From assembly GCA_916700875.1 (NCBI GenBank), contig CAKAKS010000062.1:14425460-14489459 (forward strand): a DNA stretch of 64,000 nt, in the 5' to 3' direction. Under the pieces are notes generated by a model. It had not been told where the DNA came from. It saw nothing but the letters and a program-made list of their open reading frames with translations, and did no database searches. Below are positions 48,636 through 59,758 of the stretch, one piece after another. Position numbers and translations under genes: made by a program. The DNA is from Sebastes aleutianus (lineage: Eukaryota; Chordata; Actinopteri; Perciformes; Sebastidae). Each line of letters starts with the position of its first letter. Within the stretch, counting starts at the first letter, position 1.

Positions 48636-51600
48636 CAGACAGAGGTCTGTGAAGGTTGAAATGTTTAGAGGCGTTTAGTTTCCTGACACATACGGTATAC
48701 GTACAGTACATACAACCTCCAGGAGTCTAAATCTGTTGATTCTACATCAGCTCTTTACCATTTTAACAGTATTTTTGATGTTTTCCGTTGGCAGGTGCTG
48801 AACATTTGCGTGTTTGACACTCAGCCTGGAGAGACTGAAGCACGTTCCACGTCAAGCTGTTTGATACAAAGTGGAAACGACCACGAAGCCCGCTCACATG
48901 TTGTACAGGCAGCAGGTGTGATGTTAAATCAATATCAGCTGAGAGTGAAACAGCAGCAGGTAGTGGAGATGCTGTGGCAAACTTTAATTTATTTATTTTA
49001 TTCTCCACAGCTTTCAAGTGTTGGCAGAGACCATACAGAATATTTCCCACTTGGATTCAACCACGACGCGCCATGTGAGGTCTGCGTTTGTTAGTCTGTA
49101 TTTTTTAAGATGCTGTCGGTAGATGTGCAGAAGCACCATGTGCCGTTTGTAGGGCTGTTCTCCACCAAATACATTCTTAGACGACACTTATACAATATTG
49201 TCGACTAATCGATTAGTTGATTTAATCTACAGATGTGTAAAACTGAGTTTCTCCACAAAGAATCACACAAAAACACCACTTTAAAATCTTGTGTTTACCA
49301 GAGATGTGCTCATGGGTTTCTTGGAAATAAGACATTCAACATGAAAATGCATAAAAAATGACTAATCGACGAAATAAATCTTAGCCGACTGAAAACAAAA
49401 CCACCGATAAGTCGACTAAGAGGGGGCAGCGCTAGCCATTTTGTATGCTGAACTGAAATGGAAAGCAAAACATGCCCACCTGGCTCAAATCTGCACTGTG
49501 TCTGTGTCTTTTTTTTGGAGCGCACCCATTAGTACGCACAGTTTGTTGGCCTCACATAATTCCCACTTCCGTTCAACTTCAACCTGAGCAGCAGTCTAAT
49601 GAGCCAAAGTAACTGAAAACACCTGTGAGGCTTTGCAGGGGTCCTGCAGAATACAAGAACTCAGGCTTACATCTTTAGGCTGCGTTCAGACAGACGTCAG
49701 CACTGAATCAAAAAGAGCAGGCAAAAAATATGATCAACCGTGCTCAACTTTTACATCCAGCAACGCACTGCATCGACCAAATCCTGGTCCATTACTCTGT
49801 AACGTGAATTATTTCACTGTTCTTCAGGAGAAAATAATTGGTACGGGACATGCTGTCGGGACGTGCCTTTTACTTTAATTGGCTCACAGTTACATAAAAC
49901 ATCAAGACTTGAGATCCAGCACAGGTAGGGTAGACGGCTAAAAAAAAGCACTTTCAAATAGGCAACACAAGAGAGACATTTTGATTGGACAGAGCCAAAT
50001 TAAGTGACAAAAGAGACCGAAAACTTGTTTGGACACTACATTACCAGCTTTGCATGAAATGCCGAACACCAAACCAGTTTCATTTTTAGTTTCTGATCGG
50101 ATAAGTACATTAACAGCATTCAAACTGATTTATGTCAGTTATTCCTGCTTTGTGAACAGTTAATAACTGTAGAGTAACTTTGTGTAGCTTATTCATCTCA
50201 GATCACAAGCAGCGTTTCATGTGACTGAAGCATGCAGCAGCAGGAGTGCAGCGGAAAGTGAAACTGAGCCGAGCTGCAGCAGACGCGTCGCCTGCTTCAC
50301 CAACTCCACTTCAAATCAGGAATAACACACGTTCTTCTAACGGCTGCCATTTTTAGTCCCCAAGCACTGAACAGAAGTTACAGTTCCTCAAAGAAAAGCA
50401 CCAGTCTGATGAGTGCATGTCCAAACTTGATACAGACTTAAGAGAAGCTGATGGATTTATTATGGAGGAAATATTAAACTAATAACGAAGGATCAAAGAG
50501 AATTTGTTTCATAAGACGTGTTGCTCTAATCTTTAAGTTTCCGTTCAGTTCAATACTGTAAGAATGTCTCTTTTCTTTTGCACAAAAATATGTTTTTAAG
50601 CAAAATAAACAACAAAACACACATCTGCCGGCTTTGTTCATATTTTATGTTATCTGCTGGTTAACCACTATCACCAATTTATTGCCAGCACAGCAGGGTC
50701 TCATTGGAAATCTTTCAATACCAGTGTGTCAAATATGATACTTATTTCAATACTTAATTAATACATATTTCTACGAGAGTCATAACACAAACAGTTGTAT
50801 AGGAAAACTGCATAAAACTGACAAAAATATTAACTTACAAGACTAGACACAGACACTAATTATCACCCAGTATTCTACTTGCACCTCCTTGGTGTTAGTT
50901 GAATCAAAGCTGATAAGAATCGGTTAGTTGTCACCATTTTTAACACGATTATGCAGCCCAAGATTTTTAACAGAGAATAAAATACATAACCTGCAGTCCC
51001 TCAACACAACATCCATGTGATAATAACACCAGACAAGGCCGTATTTTGATGCTACCCTGAACCACAAGCAGCCCCATGTGTATCAGAAGGATCTTTCACT
51101 TTGAGGGCAGCAGCGTCTGTATGCAAAGCAGCTTAACTGAAAACGTCTCTCCTATCTCAGCTTTAACTGATCCCGTCTGCCCCCACCTACAGCAGCCGAC
51201 ATGCCGGTTAACTTTCCTTCAAGATAAAACTTGACCTGCTTTTAAAGAGACAAACTATTTAACACAAAGTTTCAGGTTTAACATAAAGTTATAAAACCTA
51301 AAACTGAATGCCACAAAAAGTAAGAAAAAACAAAAAACACAACTGATCTGTTAAGCCAAAAGGTTTTCTATGAGTACTTCTTAGGAAAATTTGATTTTCT
51401 GCATCACAACAACTTGTGAAGTACTGGATTTTTACCTTTTGACGTTATTCCTTGAGTTTCTGTGGGACATATAGGTGAGTGTCCTGTGCAAGAATATAGG
51501 CTGAAAAGTAACAGAGAGAGAGAGATACAAAACATGAAGTGTTACAATTCAACATGCCAAGAGGTGCAGAAATATTTCCTCTTATCTCAAATGGTCAAGT

Positions 51601-54069
51601 TCATCATGTGACTATTGTCAAGGAAAGGCAACACTCACAGCGATCAAGTTCCTGGTGCGGAGGAACCTGTAGATTTGGGTTGGTTCTGCAAATAAATATA
51701 GTTTCATCATTAGCACATTGCTTTATGTTTTAATCCGCCTTTTATATGAATATTTTTTCATCTTAAACAAGCAAACATAAAGCATAAGATCAGTGCATTT
51801 AGTGCGGAAACAATCATTCATCTAATGAATGAAAACTTTATTAATAAACTAATCATGCGTCATTTAACAAGTAAAAACACCAAACATTTGCCCCTTAAAG
51901 AGGATCTGCCTGCTTTTCTCTGCTCCTATTTTATTTTTGACTGTTAGTCAGGCAAAAACAGTCAAGTAGGCTTGTTTTCATGTAATTTAGACATTTTATA
52001 ATATACATAATTGAGGACAATGAAGTAATAGATCCTTTGTTGCAGCAATGTTTCGGAAACATTTACTCAAGTATTGTACTAAAGTATAAATTCAAGATAC
52101 TTGCACGTTGCTATAATATTTCCATTTTGTGCAACTACTCCACTACATTTCAATAAGGGAATATTGTACTTTTTACTCCACTACATTTATCTGACAGTTA
52201 CTTTTCAGATTAAATTTTTTCATCCCCTTCCTGTCGAGTGAAAACCATGCATCTCCAGATTTGTAGTGGTGAATTTTCCCACTGTGGTATAAGTACTTTT
52301 AATAAAGTAAAGTAAAGGATCTGAATACTTCTTCCACCTAGTAGTAGTAGTAAATGGACAGTTGCCATGGTTAAAACGTACAGTATTAAGAAGGACATGA
52401 CTCGTCCATGATAGTTGGGAGTAGTTCAGCTCCACCTATGCAGCACCCTCATCTCACCATTCACACACGTCTTCTTGTGACTTTAAATATGAACACTGCT
52501 ATCTTTAAATATGCATCTTTGATGAAAGCAGCAGCAGCTACTCACTCTCGAAGAACTGCAGGAACAACTCGTGTAAAGTATAAATTCAAGATACTTGCAC
52601 GTTGCTTTAATATTTCCATTGTGTGCAACTTTATACTTCTACTCCACTACATTTCAATACGGGAATATTGTTCTTTTTACTCCACTACATGTATCTGTTC
52701 AGTTACTTTTCAGATTACATTTTTTCATCCCCTTCCTGTCCAGTGAAAACCATGCATCTCCAGATTTGTAGTGGAGTATTTTCACACTACGGTATTAGTA
52801 CTTTTAATAAAGTAAAGGATCATTAGCTCCTTTGTTGCAGCAATGTTTCGCAAACATTAACTCAAGTATTGTACTAAAGTATAAATTAAAATACTCGCAC
52901 GTTGCTATAATATTTCCATTTTGTGCAACTACTCCACTACATTTCAATATGGGGATATTGTACTTTTTACTCCACTACATTCACCTGACAGCTTCAGTTA
53001 CTTTTCAGATTACATTTTTTTCATCCCCTTCCTTTCCAGTGAAAACCATGCATCTCCAGATTTGCAGTGGAGTATTTTCACACTGTTGTATTAGTACTTT
53101 TAATAAAGTAAAGGATCATAGATCCTTTGTTGCAGCAATGTTTCGGAAGCATTTACTAAAGTATTGTACTAAAGTATAAATTCAAGATACTTGCACGTTG
53201 CTATAATATTTCCATTTTGTGCAATTACTCCACTACATTTCAAAAAGGGAATATAGTACTTATCTGACAGCTTCAGTTACTTTTCAGATTACATTTTTTC
53301 ATCCCCTTCCTGTCCAGTGAAAACCATGCATCTCCAGATTTGTAGTGGAGTATTTTCCCACTGTGGTATTAGTACTTTTAATAAAGTAAAGGATCTGAAT
53401 ACTTCTTCCACCTAGTAGTAGTAAATGGACAGTATGTACAGTATTAAGAAGGACATGACTCGTCCATGAGTAGCTCAGTACATTTTGTGCAACTTTATAC
53501 TTCTACTCCACTACATTTCAATAAGGGAATATTGTTACTCCACTACATTCATCTGACAGCTTCAGTTACTTTTCAGATTACATTTTTTCATCCCCTTCCT
53601 GTCCAGTGAAAACCATGCTACTCCAGATTCGTAGTGGGAGTAGTTAAAGTAAAGGATCTGAATACTTCTTCCACCTAGTAGTAGTAAATGGACAGTTGCC
53701 ATGGTTAAAAATCAAAATGTACAGTATTAAGAAGGATAGTTGGGAGTATGGAGTAGTTCAGCTCCACCTTTGCAGCTCCCTCATCTCACACTTCTTCCTG
53801 TGTGACATTAAATGAACACTGCTATCTTTTAAATATGCATCTTTGCTGAGCAGCAACTCACTCTCGAAGGCCTGCAGGAACAACTCGTGGTCGGCTTGAA
53901 TGAGTTGCATGTTGGGCTTCTTGGCTCCAGCCATGGCAGCAGAGGAGGAGGAGGAGGAGGAGGAGGAGGAGGAGGACTGGTGGTACAACCCGTTGGCTTC
54001 TTTTCCTCCAGAACCAAAACCCGCCTGGTGACTTCCACCTGAGGAGCTCTGTTGCTTCTGTGGAGCCAT
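40797..54069 (-). CDS. suz12: suz12, Polycomb repressive complex 2 subunit
   Basis: Sixteen coding exons: 53862-54069, 51639-51685, 51436-51500, 47801-47869, 47016-47065, 46821-46906, 46432-46678, 45593-45695, 45366-45471, 44787-44961, 44602-44690, 44234-44377, 43585-43742, 42377-42569, 42088-42167 and 40797-41217. All phases close, giving 746 codons plus stop (human 739). Suz12 scaffolds PRC2 (EZH2, EED, RBBP4/7) and is needed for H3K27 methylation in the nucleus. Visible: an N-terminal Ser-rich tract; LIQADHELFLQAFE; NEQNSVSLEVLLVKVCHKKRK; a C2H2 zinc finger (Cys434, Cys437, His450, His455); and the VEFS box (about 535-655, GHNRLYFHSDS, EEFTDVNEGEKEIMKLWNLHVMKHG, NFLLHLISMHDFNL). An acidic C-terminal tail (EEEEEEDEEDW) follows. 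Exon 6 uses a donor inside a GT array and intron 14 starts gttagt. Teleosts can have two suz12 copies, so a or b is not settled. Confidence 0.96.
41510..41997. mobile_element. TTAA-flanked DNA transposon in suz12 intron 15
   Basis: Left AAGGGACTGTATGTAACTTT and right ...ACAGAGAGTCCCTT, bounded by TTAA at 41510-41513 and 41994-41997. It is a shorter member of the family at 14458-15061, lacking much of the cgcgtgtgg...gctctgctcc part. Confidence 0.75.
42765..43195. mobile_element. hAT-like element rich in atcgatatt words, suz12 intron 14
   Basis: Between gggtgcagcatagtatcgcg and gattctcacccctaa, with mirrored tatcgcgatatt / aatcgcaatatatc segments and a middle resembling 48172-48540 (ggctcagttttaa ... 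catatgaaacta). Decayed and non-coding. Confidence 0.55.
46766..46820. repeat. (CA)n array that supplies the suz12 exon-6 donor
   Basis: About 27 CA units on the plus strand. On the suz12 sense strand exon 6 ends AAGAGGAAG at 46821 and the intron begins directly with GTGTGTGT. The reading frame and the family sequence (VCHKKRK then DVSCP) fix the junction here. Confidence 0.93.
47290..47600. repeat. hAT-like fragment in suz12 intron 4 or 3 flank
   Basis: cgggtgtaacgatacatcga, then tatcgattcaatgatccc and catcaatgcaaagt, sharing words with 22860-22920. It is one end of an atcgat-rich element without a clear partner end. It lies between suz12 exons 5 and 4. Confidence 0.45.
48172..48540. repeat. 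hAT-like fragment in suz12 intron 3
   Basis: Starts taggggtgtaag, has tatcgcgatactgtaacgat and ggctcagttttaaag, and resembles the element at 42765-43195. Confidence 0.5.
48582..48636. repeat. (GACA)n microsatellite
   Basis: About 13 tandem GACA units in suz12 intron 3. Confidence 0.95.
49148..49435. mobile_element. hAT-like MITE with gactaatcga ends, suz12 intron 3
   Basis: Opens tagggctgttc with cgactaatcgattagttg, and closes with atgactaatcgacg and gtcgactaagagggg. The mirrored gactaatcga segments indicate a small palindromic DNA element. No ORF. Confidence 0.5.
49436..51435. other. suz12 intron 3, nothing recognised
   Basis: AT-rich intron sequence upstream of the exon 3 donor (transcription order runs right to left). 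No ORF of interest and no bounded repeat was identified. Confidence 0.5.
51785..53861. repeat. Amplified repeat array in suz12 intron 1
   Basis: At least five tandem or near-tandem copies of a 250-540 bp unit: cttgcacgttgct, ctactccactacatttcaat, catccccttcctgtc, gaaaaccatgcatctccag and ggatctgaatacttcttcca. Copies start near 52035, 52574, 52832, 53112 and 53478. The core is a minus-oriented hAT-type MITE of the family at 37568-38130. The first and last units also carry flanking host sequence (tagttgggagtagttcagct ... aacactgctatctt). Confidence 0.85.
52546..52573 (-). pseudogene. Duplicated 3' end of suz12 exon 1 with splice donor
   Basis: On the minus strand, CACGAGTTGTTCCTGCAG then TTCTTCGAGA|gtgagt matches the true exon 1 end (CACGAGTTGTTCCTGCAG then GCCTTCGAGA|gtgagt at 53889-53862), with 26 of 28 bases equal. 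The flanking intron, including ttaaatatgcatcttt, is also copied. It has no acceptor or open frame of its own, so it is an exon fragment acting at most as a decoy donor. Confidence 0.85.
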
Positions 54070-54680
54070 TGCACAAAACTAAAAAACAAAAAAAACAAAA
54101 AAACGCCAAAGAAACCCGTCCCAACACCAGATGTGAACTGGTGTTAAAAAAACAAAAAAAAAAACAGAGAGAGAAACTCTGATCCTTCTTCCTTTGTCAA
54201 AACAAAAGAGAAAACCAGCTCAGGCTCAACACTGTTCACTTTCCATGTTAAAAAGCAGATTATAGGAAGTTTCACTCTTTAGTTATGTGAAACTGGTGAA
54301 GCTGTAATCTAATGTTGTCGTTTAGCAGCCGGTTAAACAGTTACAGAGGTCGAGGAACAGGCTTGAAATGCGCGAAACCAGAACTCAGCCTACGGCAAGC
54401 TGACGCGGCTGGCTAGCTAACCGGCTAACTTCCTTAGCCAGTTAGCATCAAACCCGGGCTAACTGGAGAGCATTGTTCACTCTGTAACTTCACTAACTGA
54501 GAGCTCGGAGACTTCTGACAGACGACGACCGGTTAAAGATAAGTGGCACACGTTATCAGGAGTTTCTTCGACGCCATAATTTCACCAAAAATCCGCGTTA
54601 TGTGTCGCCTAGCGCCCGGTGGCAAGTTGTGTTAGCGGTTACTGTGAAGCAACGGCTAATAACACCGAGCACATCCGGTC
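54070..54680 (-). promoter_or_regulatory. suz12: suz12 5' UTR and promoter region
   Basis: Non-repetitive sequence upstream of the suz12 ATG with GC-richer blocks (54360-54680: gctgacgcggctggctagct, gcgcccggtggcaag) and no TATA box, as expected of a housekeeping promoter. Just before the ATG the sense strand is strikingly T-rich and ends ttttttag, which could be an acceptor for a 5' UTR intron. A perfect 8-bp hairpin lies at 54123-54145. Confidence 0.5.
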
Positions 54681-54713
54681 TGGGTTTTCAAAATAAAATC
54701 TAATTAAAATATA

Positions 54714-55211
54714 AAATTGTTAAACACATGTTTTGCAGCATAAGATCAGTGCATTTAGTGCGGAAATAATCATTCATCTAATGAATGAAAACTGTATTAA
54801 TAAACTAATCATGCATCATTTAACAAGTAAAAACACCAAACATTCACACATTAAAGAGGATCTGCCTGCTTTTCTCTGCTTCATATTTTATTTTTGACTG
54901 TTAGGTAGGCAAAATCAGTCAAGTAGGTTTGTTTTCATGTAATTTAGACATTTTATAACTTTGAGAACAATGAATTAATAGATTATTTATTGCAGCAATG
55001 TTTCAGAAACATTTACTCAGGTATTGTACTAAAGTATAAATTCAAGATACTTGCACGTTGCTTTAATATTTCCATTTTGTGCAACTTTATTCTTCTACTC
55101 CATAATAATAATAACTACATTTATCTGACAGCTTCAGTTACTTTTAAGATTACATTTTTTCATCCCCTTCCTATAAATAACATATGCAATTGTTAAACAC
55201 ATGTTTTGCTC
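54714..55211. repeat. Copy of suz12 intron-1 block inserted upstream of exon 1
   Basis: Bases 54736-55187 match 51785-52230 closely and in the same orientation: gcataagatcagtgcattta, gaggatctgcctgcttttct, then aagatacttgcacgttgct. The block is bracketed by the direct repeat attgttaaacacatgttttg at 54717 and 55191, as if inserted with a ~22-bp target duplication. Confidence 0.8.
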
Positions 55212-55309
55212 AGTATTTGTGTAACAAAGATACAGGATATGCCAGTGCATATCACAGCCTAAGAGACAACCACAACAACACATAATAGATGTAACTCTGC
55301 CTTTTATTT

Positions 55310-55655
55310 ACTCCTCTACTTCATGTTTTTTTTTTGGGGGGGGGTTCTTGTTTTTTACGTTTATCCTCTGATATCCTCTGCAATATATTGTTATTAATTG
55401 TTTTTTATTTGTTTGTTTGTTTTATTGACACAACAAACATTAATTACTTCTTTATTGTTTTCTTCCATTTACATGCATGTTCTTTATAAATATCTATATA
55501 TTGTAATTTGCTTAATGAATTGTATATATGTATATATATGTTTTTGTTTTATTTTGTTCTTTTTTTAAAATATGTATTTATTATTGAATTTAGGCTTTGG
55601 CAATATCGTTCACCTGACAGTCATGCCAATAAAGCAAATTTAATTGAATTGATAC
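55310..55655 (+). repeat. LINE 3' end with aattgaattga tail
   Basis: T-rich 3' UTR ending acagtcatgccaataaagc then aaatttaattgaattga, a common fish LINE terminus. It is 5' truncated. Confidence 0.7.
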
Positions 55656-55839
55656 AAATATCAAAATCATAAATGCACCCCAATGGAAACAGTCATTTCA
55701 TTAAACACGTTATATTATACGGTAATTGTGATAATTAAATGGTTTTATTTTGAAGGCACACTCCATACGAGTTTCGTTTTTTTTGCCCTAACAACGCCGA
55801 CTTGTAAAATGAACGTTGGAGCTTCTTATGTGTTGAAAG

Positions 55840-55975
55840 ATCCCGCCTTCTAGCAGCTCTAGCCAATCAGCGTGCTTGTTTGTGAAATCCTGCGCTCTCA
55901 TTGGTGGAAATATTGGCCGGTCTAGACAGAGGCACATTTGCCGCCTGCAGCATGGCGAGCCAGGTCTAAATAAGG
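55840..55975 (+). promoter_or_regulatory. Second CCAAT-box cluster with isolated ATG
   Basis: agccaatcagcg (55862-55873), an inverted CCAAT (tcattggtgg) and tattggccgg lie just upstream of ATGGCGAGCCAG|gtctaa at 55952. It looks like a small promoter with a four-codon exon start, but the donor is poor and no downstream exon was recognised. Confidence 0.2.
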
Positions 55976-57480
55976 CCAGGCACAAAACTTTATTCAAATG
56001 AAACAAATATACCTTGCTGACTCAATTAACGTCATAATGCCGTTTATAAAAAAAACTAAAAAAAACTTTAAAATAATAGCAGTTAATTTGTGTTCATGAT
56101 TTTCCTCGGATTTTTTTTTTTCTTTGAAGACAAATAATTTAAAATCATTAAAATAATTAAATTTTGAGACATTCAACAGTTAAAATGAATGCCAATTCAA
56201 ATTTAGCCACTGGTTGGTTAATTGCAATTAATAATCTTGAAAAACTTTAAAGTATCAGTTCTAGGAGCGGATTTCAGGCTACTATCCAGCAGTTAATCAT
56301 CACAATTACAAATGACCACAAGAGTGATGAATGTGTCCATAATTTATTTTTTAAACATGGTTATTACTCATTGATTTATCACCTCTATTGCAGCACATCA
56401 AACACCCTTTGTTTATTTTCGCTATAGAAATGTATGAAGATTATTGCTTAAAAATAATTTCATAAAACATTTAAATCATTTGTTGAAATACATAAAGAAA
56501 CTGGAGACTGCCTGACATGATATTACATAGTAATAATCTCTCCTGATATGGCTCAGGATGAGCACAGAGCCGCCTGCACATGACTAAACCACTGACCCCA
56601 AAACATAATGAGGACTAAAATAGCTCATGAGCACACACATTACTGGAACTTGCACACTGGTGATATATTTCCAGTGTTATGAGCTACAACAATAACTAAG
56701 CAGAGTCAATGAGTGGCCATTTTTAGCCTTTTTTTTAGTTGGAGTAACTTCACAAAATTAATTTAATACGTAAACTTAAGTAGACATAAAGTAAACATGA
56801 TTTAAGACTAATAATTCTATTAACTTACCTTTTTCAAAGCAATCGGTTTCCTAGATTTTTTAAAGTAAGATCAACTAGTCAGATTTTACAGTGTATTTCT
56901 ATATATACTTGTTTTACCATCATCTTAATCCTTTAGAATAGAAAGCCTTTTCTGTCATTGTACATTAGGAGCGCTTTTACCTGATTAGTGCAATTAAAAA
57001 CAACAAAACAACTTCAGCAAACAAACATCCACAGCCGACAACACTGGTTCTAAATTAATAAGTAAAATAAATACAATTTACTGTTGCACTAGAATAAGTG
57101 TATTTATTGCATTAGAATAAATGTAATTATTACACTATTGCACAATAATTGCATTATTGCACATGAATGTAATGAATGTATTCTTCGTTTTCACATCTAC
57201 AAGGCAATTCTTTTCCTTCCCGTACTTTATACAGACCTTCTGCTGCTTCTACTTTTTGTCATATTTAACATAAAATTAATTAAAAAAGCACAAGATATAA
57301 GCATGTTTCCAGATTTTAAAATAGCTTTTTTTTTTTTTACCAGTAAGACATTCTCTGACAATACAGTTATGGTAGGACATTCTTTCCATTGTGGATTTTC
57401 TATTTAACACAAAAACTATTTTTTTTTTAAGTTAATCATGGAAGGGAGCAAAAAGGTTATAATTAAGACACACACAGCTT
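55976..57480. other. Intergenic, nothing recognised
   Basis: AT-rich sequence between the CCAAT cluster and the poly-A site of the next minus-strand gene. Only short, low-complexity ORFs. Confidence 0.5.
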
Positions 57481-57495
57481 GGACTTAAGTTATGA

Positions 57496-57501
57496 TTTAT
57501 T
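57496..57501 (-). terminator. Poly-A signal of the 64-residue protein gene
   Basis: AATAAA on the minus strand about 1.38 kb after the stop codon at 58878. The region between (57502-58877) is repeat-poor and ORF-free and is best read as its 3' UTR. Confidence 0.45.
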
Positions 57502-58877
57502 ATTCAAACATATTCCCTTCAACAGTAGTCGTGGTAGTCAGACTTTCTGTAATATTGCATACAGTACACTGGCTACGAACGTAAGCAGGAACAAATTAAA
57601 CACACACAAAACACATCAGACCTCCATCCTACATCACCAATCCCTTCTAGGCTAAAGAAACAATAACTCACATAATGGATAAAAGGATTTCCCAGTGTTT
57701 GAACTTCTTAATGGTGTGTTTTATCCTGTTATTGTGGGTCTTCCACTTGGAACCAGGAGAATAATGTAGTAGTAATAGTGTAACCCAGTTTTACTGACCA
57801 CAGCAACACATTCCCATACAACATCATGACCTGACAACTTTAAAAAAGTGAAACACACCATTTACTTAGGAGTTAAATATTGCCATCCCCATCCCATTAA
57901 AACCTGTTAGAGAAGAAATCATTTTTACTTAATTTACTTTTGAAAATCATTGGTTGGGAATGGTCCCCCCCAAAGAAAGTAGGGTATCATTAAAACAGAG
58001 AGCATCCACCATCAGTGATAGAAAATTTTAAGCCTGCTGTCTCAAGATCACAACTTAATTTTTTTTTTAAGACAAATATCTGAAGATAGAGATTTAACCG
58101 TTTTCTTTAGACACTGTTCAGTGGAGTTAAAAGTCTAAATATCTCCTGATAACAGGCTCATCTACACAGGCACATGTATCTTATGACCACCATTATCTCA
58201 AGATAATTAAGTCGTGATATAAGTTATGTCAAGACAATGAGAAGTTAATAAGCACTAAAAACAGATGAGAAAAAGTAACATGACTAATTTGTAAACATGA
58301 GAAAACAGCTGATCTTGAGGTAATTACAGTATGTTGTGATCTTGTGATAACGGGTTAAAGAAACTTAGAAGCAACCGCATTAACACTTGAGTTCTGTAAC
58401 AAATCCAAAGTTTTAAATTCTAAAGCGTCTCCGCTGACCAAACGTCCTCACCCCTCATCACACACTGGGAAGGTGTTTAAATGAATCATCTCAGAGGTTT
58501 TTCTAGACAGTGAAGTCCTTCAAGCTTGGTGGAAAATGTGCAAAGTTGCCTTGAGAAGCTGTAATGCTTTTGTATTAGTATTACTCAAGCCAGTTTAACA
58601 TCCAAAACACAGACACACACAGACAGACGAATGCACAGACCAAGCACCCACAACCCGAAGGGTACTGGACCAGTTTTCGGAGTCTTTATGGAGCTTTGTT
58701 GCTCGGTTTAGTTTCCCATCAGTGCTCCTGACCTCATCTGGGACGTCCTGATCGATGCTGAACATGCTTGATCTTCAAGTGTGAGCAGTCACATAATCCA
58801 AACTGTCAGGACAGCATCAGGATGGAAACTACCCTGGTAAGATGTCTAGTGGGTGTTTGGCCTTGGTCAATGGGGTT

Positions 58878-59072
58878 TCAGTGTTTTCTCCAGAGTATGT
58901 AAGTCATGAGCAGGATGAGGCCCGCCGACAGGCCTGCGATCACAAACTGGTGGATATTGAGGACGTTTTCCAGCGTGTGGATCCTCGCCTCCATGGCACT
59001 GGTGTGAAAGTAGTCGTAGATGCCAGCTCCAATGCTCCACAGCGCCCACACTGCGTCCAACATCAGCGGCAT
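58878..59072 (-). CDS. Small membrane protein, 64 residues, unrecognised
   Basis: I do not recognise this protein. A single exon starts at 59127 behind an acceptor (tgttccag) and has a 54-nt leader, an ATG in good context (cttcgccATGC) and 64 codons plus stop. Seen in the protein: a Trp-rich, mildly hydrophobic first segment (DAVWALWSIGAGIYDYF, residues 6-22), an amphipathic middle (MEARIHTLENVLNIHQ), a clear membrane helix (FVIAGLSAGLILLMTYIL, residues 43-60) and a basic end WRKH. This suggests a tail-anchored or hairpin small integral membrane protein. Codon use is GC-rich against an AT-rich background, which supports selection on the protein. A consensus-donor non-coding exon 1 lies upstream (60390-60535). 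Start and stop are well defined; function is unknown. Confidence 0.6.
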   Translation of the reverse strand: MPLMLDAVWALWSIGAGIYDYFHTSAMEARIHTLENVLNIHQFVIAGLSAGLILLMTYILWRKH

Positions 59073-59499
59073 GGCGAAGCAGACAGGGAGGCTCAGCTGC
59101 AGCGGATCAGAGAGGCTCTGTCAAAGACTGGAACACAAGACATACCGAGATCTCAACTGGGCACTGAGCGATGCTAGGTAGATCTGAAGGTCAATACTGA
59201 GACTTCTACTGTAGAATCAATAGTATTGTAATTTTTGTCAGATCATTTTTGTTGGCATGCGATTAAAAAATCCACTCACATATTATATTGGATGAAAGCT
59301 TAAACTTTGAGTAACATGCAAAAAATTGTATTTAGTGATGTTTTACCAGAGGAATATTTCAAAAGTGACACCAATCTAGTCCTTTAGAGTTTACTGAAAG
59401 AATCATATGGCACTGCTGCTTTTATATCGTTTTGTTGTTTTGTTTACATCTGATAAGAACTGCACTTTACTGTAAACCAACTGTCTATCAGTACTACTC

Positions 59500-59758
59500 A
59501 GGTGTAATTCTGTGCAATATCATTTTCCACTTGTGCAATTTTGTTAATAGTCTGTTTATTGTCAATCCTGTATATACTTCTCATTTTCTTATACTTCCTT
59601 CTATTTATATGGTTCATATTTTGTTACACTTTGTTTAGCTCCTTTTTTATTATGTTAGCTGATGCATCTTGTTTTTTGCACTATCCCCAGTGCTGCTGTA
59701 CACTGCAAATTTCCCCACTGCGGGACTTATAAAGGAATATCTTATCTTATCTTATCTT
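59500..59758 (+). repeat. LINE 3' end with (cttat)n tail
   Basis: tgtgcaattttgttaatagt ... gtgctgctgtacactgcaaa, ttccccactgcgggactt and a (cttat)n tail. It is the same family as the minus-strand copy at 18272-18530 and lies in the putative intron of the 64-residue gene. Confidence 0.85.

Noticed and set aside
52408..53179. ORFs in suz12 intron 1
   Set aside because: The repeated MITE array yields the same peptide words in tandem; not genes.
53829..54127. Pro- and Leu-rich ORFs over suz12 exon 1
   Set aside because: Other-frame shadows of the suz12 Ser-rich N-terminus; only the frame starting at 54069 matches the family and splices in phase.
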